From Collinsella aerofaciens (lineage in GTDB: Bacteria; Actinomycetota; Coriobacteriia; Coriobacteriales; Coriobacteriaceae): 64,000 nucleotides of DNA. How positions within the stretch are numbered: the stretch's first letter is position 1; the number at the start of each line of letters is the position of its first letter. A program made the translations under genes and the position numbers. The notes beneath the pieces were generated by a model, which saw only the letters and a list, made by a program, of their open reading frames with translations, made no database searches and had not been told where the DNA came from. Below, piece by piece: positions 24,891 to 32,205 of this stretch. Location of the stretch: the NCBI RefSeq assembly GCF_015555045.1, contig NZ_JADNJQ010000005.1, positions 35,957 to 99,956 on the forward strand, given 5' to 3'.

Positions 24891-25790
24891 GTGTCCGATC
24901 GTCCCAAGGCATCTGCTCCCAAGACGCCTGCGCGCAAAGCTACCACTGTGGGAGCGCCTGCAGCGAAGAGCGGCAGCGGTTCGTGGCTGGCGGGCTTTAT
25001 TACCCGTGCCGCCGCCGGTATCGTCTACGCCGTTGTCTTTATCCTGTGCCTGGTTTTGGGTATCGTGCCCACGGCCATCTTCGTCTCTGTCATGAGTGGC
25101 CTGTGCTGCTATGAGTTTTTCCGCATGACGAGGCTCGATGGCAAGGTGGCAAATGAGCGCCTGGGTATCGCTGCCGCCGTGCTCTTTCCGCTCTCGGCGC
25201 TGGGCGACTCGCTGCTGTTGAACGCCCTGCTTTTTGCCCTGATGCTTGCGGTGGGCATTTGGTACGTCTGGTCTTCGCGTACCCGCATATCCGATGTAGC
25301 TGTGACGCTCATGGGCCCCATTTACACCGGTTTTATGCTGTCGGCCATCGTGCTACTGCGCGATGCCGTGCCCGGTTTTGCCGGCGCCCTACTTTCGGTG
25401 GGTGTTTGCGCGTCTCTCTGGGTCTCCGATTCGTTTGCCTACATTGTGGGCAGCCGTATCGGCAAGCACAAGATGGTTCCCAAGATCTCTCCCAAAAAGA
25501 GCTGGGAGGGTTTTGTCGGCGGCATCCTGGGCTCGGTTTTGATTTGGCTCATTCTGTGGGTGACGCACTTCTACAAGCTCAGCCTGCCCTATGCGCTGCT
25601 GTGCGGCGTGGTCGTGTCCATTTTGGGCGTTATCGGCGACCTTATCGAGTCGCGCATCAAGCGTGGCGTGGGCGTCAAGGATTCCGGCAACCTTATCCCG
25701 GGCCATGGCGGCATGCTCGACCGTAGCGACTCGCTTATCTTTGGCTGCATTACCGCGCAGCTGCTTTTGATGATCGGAGGCGTGCTGTAA
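24891..25790 (+). CDS. cdsA: phosphatidate cytidylyltransferase
   Basis: A 299-residue integral membrane enzyme making CDP-diacylglycerol. A basic, Pro/Ala-rich N-terminal tail of about 35 residues precedes roughly eight hydrophobic helices. The family signature lies near the C-terminus: SRIKRGVGVKDSG..IPGHGG, then LDRSDSL. KISPKKSWEGFVGG is also conserved. GTG start, two bases after uppS. The stop overlaps the ATG of dxr. Confidence 0.96.
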   Translation: MSDRPKASAPKTPARKATTVGAPAAKSGSGSWLAGFITRAAAGIVYAVVFILCLVLGIVPTAIFVSVMSGLCCYEFFRMTRLDGKVANERLGIAAAVLFPLSALGDSLLLNALLFALMLAVGIWYVWSSRTRISDVAVTLMGPIYTGFMLSAIVLLRDAVPGFAGALLSVGVCASLWVSDSFAYIVGSRIGKHKMVPKISPKKSWEGFVGGILGSVLIWLILWVTHFYKLSLPYALLCGVVVSILGVIGDLIESRIKRGVGVKDSGNLIPGHGGMLDRSDSLIFGCITAQLLLMIGGVL

Positions 25791-26977
25791 TGTCATTCCA
25801 GACGACGTATGGTCCCGATGGACGCCTTCGCGTTGCCATCCTGGGTTGTACGGGCTCTATCGGCACACAGGCACTCGATGTATGCCGTCAGCATGCCGAT
25901 CGACTGCAGGTGACAGCGCTGTCCGTTAACTCCAGCACTTCGGAGCTCGTTGCCGCCACTCGCGAGTTCTCGGTTCCGGCCGTTGCCGTGGCCGACACCA
26001 CCCACGGTGCGGACGCTGTACTGCAGGAGCTGCCCGAGGGCACCGAGCTCGGTGTTGGCGCGCAGGCGGTTTGTGAGCTCGCACGTCGCGATGACGTCGA
26101 CTGTGTCCTTGTCGCCATTGTGGGCGCTGCCGGGCTCGAAGCGAGCCATGCGGCCCTCACCTCGAATAAGCGTCTTGCCCTCGCCAATAAGGAGTCGCTC
26201 GTCGTTGGCGGTGACCTGCTGATGCCGTTGGCGCAGCCGGGTCAGCTCATTCCGGTCGACTCCGAGCACTCCGCCATCTACCAGTGCTATCTGGGTGAGA
26301 ATCCGCGCGAGGCTCACTGCATTTGGCTCACTTGCTCGGGTGGTCCGTTCTTTGGCCGTACCCGCGACGAGCTCAATCGCGTGACACGTGCCGATGCACT
26401 GGCACATCCCACGTGGGCCATGGGGGCCAAGATCACCATTGACTCCGCTACTCTTATGAACAAGGGCCTGGAGCGTATCGAGGCGATGCATCTGTTCGGT
26501 TGCGACCTCGACTTTATCAACGTGGTCGTGCAGCGTCAGTCCAAGATTCACTCTATGGTCGAGTTTGCCGACGGCTCCGTGATGGCGCATCTCGGTGCGT
26601 CCGACATGCGCATTCCCATCCAGTTTGCCTTTTCGTATCCCGAGCGCTGGGATACTCCGGCGCCGCGAATCGATTTTCGTGATTTGGGGCAGCTTACCTT
26701 CGACGCTGCCGATATGGACACGTTCCGCTGCCTGGCGCTGGCCGAGCGTGCCGGCAAGACGGGCGGCACCATGCCGTGCGTGCTGAATGCCGCCAACGAA
26801 GTTGCCGTCGATGCCTTCCTGCACGATGCCTGTACCTTTACCGATATCGATCGCATCGTTGAGTCCTGCATGGATGTACACGATGTGCAGACGGTTGCAT
26901 CCTTTGAGCAGCTTCGCGATATCGATACGTGGGCTCGTGCCAAGGCCGCCGAGGTGCTTGCTGCAACCCGCTCTTAA
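25790..26977 (+). CDS. dxr: 1-deoxy-D-xylulose 5-phosphate reductoisomerase
   Basis: A 395-residue NADPH enzyme for the second step of the MEP isoprenoid pathway. The N-terminal LGCTGSIGTQALDV NADPH motif, ALANKESLVVGG, PVDSEHSAIYQC, LTCSGGPFFG, the HPTWAMGAKITIDSATLMNKGLE-type block and NAANEVAV are all visible. It overlaps cdsA by one base. ispG for the same pathway is two genes downstream. Confidence 0.98.
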   Translation: MSFQTTYGPDGRLRVAILGCTGSIGTQALDVCRQHADRLQVTALSVNSSTSELVAATREFSVPAVAVADTTHGADAVLQELPEGTELGVGAQAVCELARRDDVDCVLVAIVGAAGLEASHAALTSNKRLALANKESLVVGGDLLMPLAQPGQLIPVDSEHSAIYQCYLGENPREAHCIWLTCSGGPFFGRTRDELNRVTRADALAHPTWAMGAKITIDSATLMNKGLERIEAMHLFGCDLDFINVVVQRQSKIHSMVEFADGSVMAHLGASDMRIPIQFAFSYPERWDTPAPRIDFRDLGQLTFDAADMDTFRCLALAERAGKTGGTMPCVLNAANEVAVDAFLHDACTFTDIDRIVESCMDVHDVQTVASFEQLRDIDTWARAKAAEVLAATRS

Positions 26978-27000
26978 TCGTAAGGATTGCTTTTCGTTTT

Positions 27001-28362
27001 ATGGATACTGTTCTGAGCGTTCTTTCCTCGGTCTTTTGGGGCCTTTTGATGCTATCCGTCCTCGTGTTTCTGCATGAGGGCGGCCACTTTTTGGCGGCCC
27101 GTGCGTGCGGCGTGCGCGTCACCGAGTTTTTCTTGGGCCTGCCGTGCCGCTTTGACATTCATCATACGTCGCGTCGCATTGGTACCAAGTTTGGCGTGAC
27201 GCCGCTGCTGCTGGGTGGTTATGCCGCTATCTGCGGTATGGACCCGACCGATGTCTCGTGCGCTGATCGCGTGCTCGCGGCTATCTACCGTCATGGTCGT
27301 GTGACCGTGGCCGACCTTGCCGCCGAGCTCGTGCTTTCCGAGGAGGATGTGCTCGAGGCTTGTGCCCTGTTGCTGGGCTGGGGCTCCATCGCACCCTGGT
27401 ATGAGGAAGGGGAGAAGCCCTCGCCGGGCTACTATCCCACCAAGTATCAGACGCTGCCTCGAGACGCTGCGGGTTACACCACCTTTGACGGCCGCCGGTT
27501 CGATCGAGAGCATGCGACTGCCGAGGGCGATGTGTGGGAGCTGCCGTGCGGCGAAGCCGAGTTTCTTGCGCAAGAGCGTTCGCATACCTATCTGGGCCAG
27601 GGTTTTCTCAAGCGCGCCTTTATGCTGCTCGCGGGCATTCTCGTCAATATCCTGACGGGCTTTTTGCTGCTTATGAGCATCTACTCTATTGCGGGTGTCA
27701 CCGTGCCGATGGATACCAACGTGATCGGTCAGGTTGACGAGGGGTCTATTGCCGCCAAGGCGGGTATCGAGGGCGGCGACGCGATCCTTTCGGTTGACGG
27801 AGTATCGTGCTCTACCTGGATGGACGTTTACGATGCCATCGGCAAGGCTGCCGGTAAGGACGATATCGCCATTGAGTATGAGCGCGACGGCAAGCAGCAT
27901 TCGACCTCGGTTGCGCTCAAAGAGGATGAGCGCCTAGGTGTGTATGCCTCTACGCAGGTGGTCCGTTTAGACCTCTTCACGTCGGCTCGCCTGTCTTTCT
28001 CCTATGTCGTGCAGACAGCGGAGGGCGTGATGCGCCTACTCCAGCCGCAGCATACGATGGAGATTCTCGACCAGTCCTCGTCGATCGTGGGTATTAGCGT
28101 TATGTCCTCACAGGCTGCTGCTGCCGGCCCTGCCACGTTCCTTTCGTTTGCCGCCCTCATTTCGTTCTCGCTTGGCTTTATGAACCTGCTGCCCATCCCA
28201 CCACTCGATGGCGGCAAGCTGGTCATCGAGATCATTCAAAAGATTGCGGGCCGCGAGCTACCTCTCAGGGTCCAGACGATTGTGAGCTATGTGGGCATCG
28301 CGCTCTTTGCACTGCTGTTTGTCTACATGCTTCGTTCCGACGTCCTTCGATTTATTCTGTAG
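27001..28362 (+). CDS. rseP: RseP-type site-2 membrane metalloprotease with inserted winged-helix-like domain
   Basis: A 453-residue M50 protease. HEGGH (residues 25-29) in the first membrane helix and NLLPIPPLDGGKL near the C-terminus supply the zinc ligands, and a PDZ domain lies around residues 235-310. Between GGYAAICGM (72-80) and the second membrane helix (~206-228) there is an extra segment of about 110 residues where most RseP proteins have only a short linker. Residues ~88-132 look like a winged helix, and a Tyr/Pro-rich part follows. The start at 27001 places the hydrophobic helix at the N-terminus. It normally cleaves anti-sigma factors or signal-peptide remnants; the substrate here is unknown. 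Confidence 0.92.
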   Translation: MDTVLSVLSSVFWGLLMLSVLVFLHEGGHFLAARACGVRVTEFFLGLPCRFDIHHTSRRIGTKFGVTPLLLGGYAAICGMDPTDVSCADRVLAAIYRHGRVTVADLAAELVLSEEDVLEACALLLGWGSIAPWYEEGEKPSPGYYPTKYQTLPRDAAGYTTFDGRRFDREHATAEGDVWELPCGEAEFLAQERSHTYLGQGFLKRAFMLLAGILVNILTGFLLLMSIYSIAGVTVPMDTNVIGQVDEGSIAAKAGIEGGDAILSVDGVSCSTWMDVYDAIGKAAGKDDIAIEYERDGKQHSTSVALKEDERLGVYASTQVVRLDLFTSARLSFSYVVQTAEGVMRLLQPQHTMEILDQSSSIVGISVMSSQAAAAGPATFLSFAALISFSLGFMNLLPIPPLDGGKLVIEIIQKIAGRELPLRVQTIVSYVGIALFALLFVYMLRSDVLRFIL

Positions 28363-28375
28363 GGGAGTGTTTGGA

Positions 28376-29458
28376 TTGTCTTTGTCCCATCCTTTGCCGC
28401 GCGAGCTGACGCGCCCTGTGTTTGTGGGCGACGTGCAGATAGGCGGCGGCGCTCCAGTGGTGGTTCAGTCCATGACCTGCACCGATACCGCCGACGCCCG
28501 GGCAACGCTTGCGCAAGTGCGCGCGCTTGCCCAGGCGGGTTGTGATGTTGTGCGCGTGAGTGTGCCCACCGAGGCCGCGCTCGACGGCTTTCGCATAATT
28601 TGTGCCGAGTCTCCGGTGCCGATCGTTGCCGATATTCACTTTAACCATAAGCTCGCCATTGGTGCCGTTGAGGCCGGTGCTGCCAAGCTCCGCATCAATC
28701 CCGGCAACATTGGCGATTGGGCCAAGGTCGATGCTGTGATCGATGCCGCGGGCGCCGCTGGGTGCGCGATTCGTATCGGTGTGAATGCCGGTTCACTCGA
28801 GCAGGATATCGCCGAGCGCGACGACCTCACGCAGCCCGAGAAGCTCGTGATGTCGAGCGAGCGCTTTGTGCGGCACTTTGAGGATCGTGGGTTTACCAAC
28901 ATAGTGCTTTCCGCCAAGGCCCATAGCGTACAGACGACGCTCGATACCTATCGAGCCCTGTCGCGTGAGATTCCCCACGTTCCGCTTCACCTGGGCGTAA
29001 CCGAGGCGGGTACCAAGCTCCAGGGCACCATCAAGAGCTCTGTAGGCTTGGGTATCTTGCTTTCCGAAGGCATTGGTGACACCATGCGTGTGTCGCTCAC
29101 AGCCGATCCGGTTGAGGAGCCGCCGGTTGCCTGGGGTATTCTGCAGTCGTTGGGCCTGCGTCGCCGTGGTCCCGAGATTGTCTCGTGCCCCACGTGCGCC
29201 CGCTGCCAGGTCAACCTGATTCCCATCGCTGAGGAGGTCACCGAGCGGCTGAAGAACTACTCCGCGCCGCTTTCGATCGCCGTGATGGGATGTGCGGTCA
29301 ATGGCCCCGGCGAGGCTTCTGATGCCGACTTGGGCGTTGCCTGTGGACGAGGTCAGGGCCTGCTCTTTTCGCACGGCCAGATCATTGGTAAAGTAGCTGA
29401 GGACCAAATTGTCGATGCGCTTATGGCCGAGGTCGACAAGCTAATTGAGGAGAAATAA
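28376..29458 (+). CDS. ispG: 4-hydroxy-3-methylbut-2-en-1-yl diphosphate synthase (flavodoxin/ferredoxin)
   Basis: A 360-residue [4Fe-4S] enzyme of the MEP pathway. Motifs are PVVVQSMTCTDTAD, ADIHFNHKLA, LRINPGNIG, HLGVTEAGT and cluster cysteines in SCPTCARCQ with GCAVNGPGEA. The TTG at 28376 is taken as start because AGGGGAG lies eight bases upstream (28361-28367). An in-frame GTG at 28367 overlaps that site. It belongs to the pyrH-proS cluster. Confidence 0.96.
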   Translation: MSLSHPLPRELTRPVFVGDVQIGGGAPVVVQSMTCTDTADARATLAQVRALAQAGCDVVRVSVPTEAALDGFRIICAESPVPIVADIHFNHKLAIGAVEAGAAKLRINPGNIGDWAKVDAVIDAAGAAGCAIRIGVNAGSLEQDIAERDDLTQPEKLVMSSERFVRHFEDRGFTNIVLSAKAHSVQTTLDTYRALSREIPHVPLHLGVTEAGTKLQGTIKSSVGLGILLSEGIGDTMRVSLTADPVEEPPVAWGILQSLGLRRRGPEIVSCPTCARCQVNLIPIAEEVTERLKNYSAPLSIAVMGCAVNGPGEASDADLGVACGRGQGLLFSHGQIIGKVAEDQIVDALMAEVDKLIEEK

Positions 29459-31180
29459 ATGACCCGAGCAATGTATATGTCTAAGCTGTATGCTCCGACG
29501 CTCAAAGAGGATCCGGCCGACGCCGAGCTTGCGAGCCATCGCCTGCTGCTTCGTGCCGGCATGATTCGCAAGGAGGCCGCCGGTCTCTATTCCTATCTAC
29601 CACTCGCATGGCGCTCGATTCGCAAGATCGAGAACATCGTGCGCGATGAGATGGACGCTGCCGGCGCCCAGGAGCTCATGATGCCCATCATGGTCGATGC
29701 CGAGCTGTGGCGCGAGTCCGGCCGAATCGATGCCTATGGCAAGGAACTCGTGCGCTTTGATGACCGCCACGGCCGCGAGTTCGTGTTGGGCCCCACGCAC
29801 GAGGAGACCGTGACCGCTCTGGTTCGCAATGAGCTGCGTTCCTACAAGCAGCTGCCGGTGAATCTCTATCACATCCAGGATAAGTTCCGCGATGAGTTCC
29901 GTCCCCGCTTTGGCCTGATGCGCGGTCGCGAATTCATCATGAAGGACGCCTACAGCTTCTCTGCCACGCAGGAGAGTCTGCAGGAGGAGTACGACAAGAT
30001 GAAGCAGGCTTATGCCAATATCTGCGAGCGCTGCTACATCAAGGCCCTGCCCGTCGTTGCCGATTCCGGCGAGATCGGTGGTGACACCTCCGTTGAGTAC
30101 ATGGCGCTGGCCGAGGCCGGCGAGGCTTCGCTGGTTTACTGCGACGATTGTGGCTTTGCTGCCGATGACGAGGCGGCAAGCACCAAGGTCGTTGTGACCG
30201 AGGGTCCCGGCGACGGTACGCTTACCAAGGTCGAGACTCCGGGCATGGGCACCATCGAGGCCGTTGCCAAGTTCTTTGGGTTCCCCGAGAACGGCACGCG
30301 CAAGTCCCTGGCGTTGATCGACGCCGAGGGTAAGCCGGTTGTGGCCATCGTTCCGGGCGATCATGAGCTCAACGACTGCAAGGCCGAGCACGTCTTTGGC
30401 AAGGGCTATCGCATGATGACCGACGAGGAGCTCCAGACCTACGGTCTGCATAAGGGCTTTATCGGACCGGTTAACCTGCCCGAGGGCATTCGTCTGGTCT
30501 GCGACGAGAGCCTGCGCGAGTCCAAACAGTGGGCCTGTGGTGCCAACGAGGTCGATTATCACTTTACCGGCGCCTGCCCCGAGCGCGACTTTACCGTCGA
30601 TGAGTGGGCCGACCTTGTAACCGTCGTTGCCGGCGATCCCTGCCCGCACTGTGGCAAGCCGCTTTCCGCTGCCCGCGGTATCGAGGTCTCCCAGGTCTTC
30701 CAGCTGGGCACCAAGTATTCCGAGGCCATGGGTGCCACCTTTATGGACGAGGACGGCAAGGAGAAGCCGCTTATCATGGGCTGCTACGGCGTTGGTGTGT
30801 CCCGCTCGCTCGCTGCCGTCGTTGAGCAGCACAACGACGAGCACGGTATTGTCTGGCCGGTCTCCGTTGCCCCGTACGAGGTCGCGGTGATTCCGCTCGA
30901 TCCCAAGAAGGAGGAGTGCGCTACCGTTTGCGATCAAATCGTCGAGGCTCTGTGCGCCGAGGGTATCGAGGTTGTCGTCGATGACCGTGACGAGCGTCCC
31001 GGCTTTAAGTTTGCCGATAACGACCTTATGGGCTTCCCGTATCAGGTGGTTCTTGGTAAGCGCGGCCTTAAGAACGGTACCGTTGAGCTCAAGGACCGTG
31101 CTACGGGCGAGCGCGAGGATGTGGCGATCGATGAGGTTGTCGCCAAGGTTGCCGAGCTTGTGAAGGCTGCACGCCGTTAA
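29459..31180 (+). CDS. proS: proline--tRNA ligase
   Basis: A 573-residue class II synthetase of the bacterial type. Motif 1 lies around residues 50-75, motif 2 in FRDEFRPRFGLMRGREF, motif 3 in GVGVSRSLAAVVEQ, and the YSPL-type editing domain is inserted between motifs 2 and 3 (about residues 225-400). KFADNDLMGFPYQVVLGK near the C-terminus is the anticodon-binding domain. GAGGAG precedes the ATG. It ends the eight-gene cluster before two terminators. Confidence 0.97.
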   Translation: MTRAMYMSKLYAPTLKEDPADAELASHRLLLRAGMIRKEAAGLYSYLPLAWRSIRKIENIVRDEMDAAGAQELMMPIMVDAELWRESGRIDAYGKELVRFDDRHGREFVLGPTHEETVTALVRNELRSYKQLPVNLYHIQDKFRDEFRPRFGLMRGREFIMKDAYSFSATQESLQEEYDKMKQAYANICERCYIKALPVVADSGEIGGDTSVEYMALAEAGEASLVYCDDCGFAADDEAASTKVVVTEGPGDGTLTKVETPGMGTIEAVAKFFGFPENGTRKSLALIDAEGKPVVAIVPGDHELNDCKAEHVFGKGYRMMTDEELQTYGLHKGFIGPVNLPEGIRLVCDESLRESKQWACGANEVDYHFTGACPERDFTVDEWADLVTVVAGDPCPHCGKPLSAARGIEVSQVFQLGTKYSEAMGATFMDEDGKEKPLIMGCYGVGVSRSLAAVVEQHNDEHGIVWPVSVAPYEVAVIPLDPKKEECATVCDQIVEALCAEGIEVVVDDRDERPGFKFADNDLMGFPYQVVLGKRGLKNGTVELKDRATGEREDVAIDEVVAKVAELVKAARR

Positions 31181-31209
31181 TCGAGCCCGCTGCGTTGAGT
31201 GCGCTTACG

Positions 31210-31253
31210 AAGCGGCCCCGCGTTTCTCGAGGGAGAGGTGCAGGGCCGCTTTT
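31210..31253 (+). terminator. proS terminator
   Basis: Stem AAGCGGCCC (31210-31218) / GGGCCGCTT (31243-31251) followed by TTG. The large loop may form smaller inner pairs. Confidence 0.75.
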
Positions 31254-31277
31254 GCGTCTAAGAATCTTTTATAGCTA

Positions 31278-31321
31278 AAAGGGAAACCCCACAGCCCATT
31301 CGAGCTGCGGGGTTTCCCTTT
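31278..31321. terminator. strong bidirectional terminator between converging genes
   Basis: AAAGGGAAACCCC pairs perfectly with GGGGTTTCCCTTT over 13 bp, and an inner CAGC/GCTG extension makes 17 bp in total. With A and T runs on both sides it can end proS transcripts on the plus strand and the kinase-like gene on the minus strand. Confidence 0.92.
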
Positions 31322-31353
31322 GTGCCTCCGATGCGAAATGAATCGCTCAGATA

Positions 31354-32118
31354 TTACTGATAATCGACGACGTCGATCCAGTTCTTCAGGAACTCATCGT
31401 TCACGTTGCGCTTACGAGCGAGCTCGGAAGCGGCGACGATGCTCGTCCACTGACGCACGACCTGCATGGGCATGTCGGAGCGGTCGCAGTAGAGCTCCAG
31501 GTAGGCCTCGGCCTGGTCCTTGCTATTGAGGGCAAAGAGCAGGTAGGTGGTGGCAACGTCGGCAGCAGGGGAGCCCTGGGTGGCGTGTGCCCAGTCGCAC
31601 ACATAGAGCTGGCCGTCGTCGCCGACGATGACGTTGGAGGGGTTGAAGTCGCCGTGGCAGACCTTGAACTCCTTGGTCATGCCGTCCAGACGCTCCTGAA
31701 GGTTGTAGCGCGTGGTGGCATTGAGCTGATCGAGGCTGTCGATCATGCGTGCGAACTTATCGCGCTGACGGTTGAGCAGCGGGGAGGTGTAGCCGTGGAT
31801 CTCGATCTGGAGGTCGACGAACATCTCGAGGTACTCACCAAAGCGCTGGGGCTCGGCAGTCATCTTCTCGGCAAGGGTAGTGCCCGGAACCTTCTCGGTC
31901 ACAAGCGCCCAGCCGTTGGCGTTCTCGAGCTGAGAAACCTCGAGAGCCTTGGGGCTGCGGATGCCGCACTCATTGATGCGGGCAAGATTCAAAGCCTCGT
32001 TGAACACGTCGGAGACGGGCTTGGTCTCGTTAAAGACCTTGACGATCTTGTCGCCCAGGTCGTAAACGACCTTGTTGCCGCGACGGACGAGCTCGGTCTT
32101 GGAATCGGGGAGCAGCAT
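31354..32118 (-). CDS. aminoglycoside-phosphotransferase-fold kinase of unknown substrate
   Basis: A 254-residue protein with the APH/choline-kinase fold. The catalytic loop is CHGDFNPSNVIV (Asp and Asn present) and the metal-binding segment is VCDWAHATQGSPAADVA. An N-terminal lobe has VVYDLGDKIVKVFN, with the ATP-anchoring Lys. This pattern fits a group of small anaerobe kinases distinct from known resistance enzymes. The true substrate cannot be told, and antibiotic resistance should not be assumed. It lies 87 bases downstream of adhE on the same strand, separated by a GC-rich hairpin. Confidence 0.8.
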   Translation of the reverse strand: MLLPDSKTELVRRGNKVVYDLGDKIVKVFNETKPVSDVFNEALNLARINECGIRSPKALEVSQLENANGWALVTEKVPGTTLAEKMTAEPQRFGEYLEMFVDLQIEIHGYTSPLLNRQRDKFARMIDSLDQLNATTRYNLQERLDGMTKEFKVCHGDFNPSNVIVGDDGQLYVCDWAHATQGSPAADVATTYLLFALNSKDQAEAYLELYCDRSDMPMQVVRQWTSIVAASELARKRNVNDEFLKNWIDVVDYQ

Positions 32119-32151
32119 GATTGCATCCTTTCAACGATGCGATAGAAGCAA

Positions 32152-32187
32152 CGGCGGGGGCGTGCGTACACCCGTGCACCCCCGCCG
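32152..32187 (-). terminator. GC-rich hairpin after adhE
   Basis: Perfect 9-bp stem CGGCGGGGG (32152-32160) / CCCCCGCCG (32179-32187) just past the adhE stop on the minus strand. The T-tract is poor (TTGCTTCT), so it may attenuate rather than stop transcription into the downstream kinase gene. Confidence 0.6.
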
Positions 32188-32205
32188 CAAATAACCGTGC
32201 TAAAA

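Noticed and set aside
31354..32118. Aminoglycoside resistance gene
   Set aside because: The fold is shared by many metabolic kinases, the sequence does not match a resistance enzyme I can name, and the neighbourhood is metabolic.
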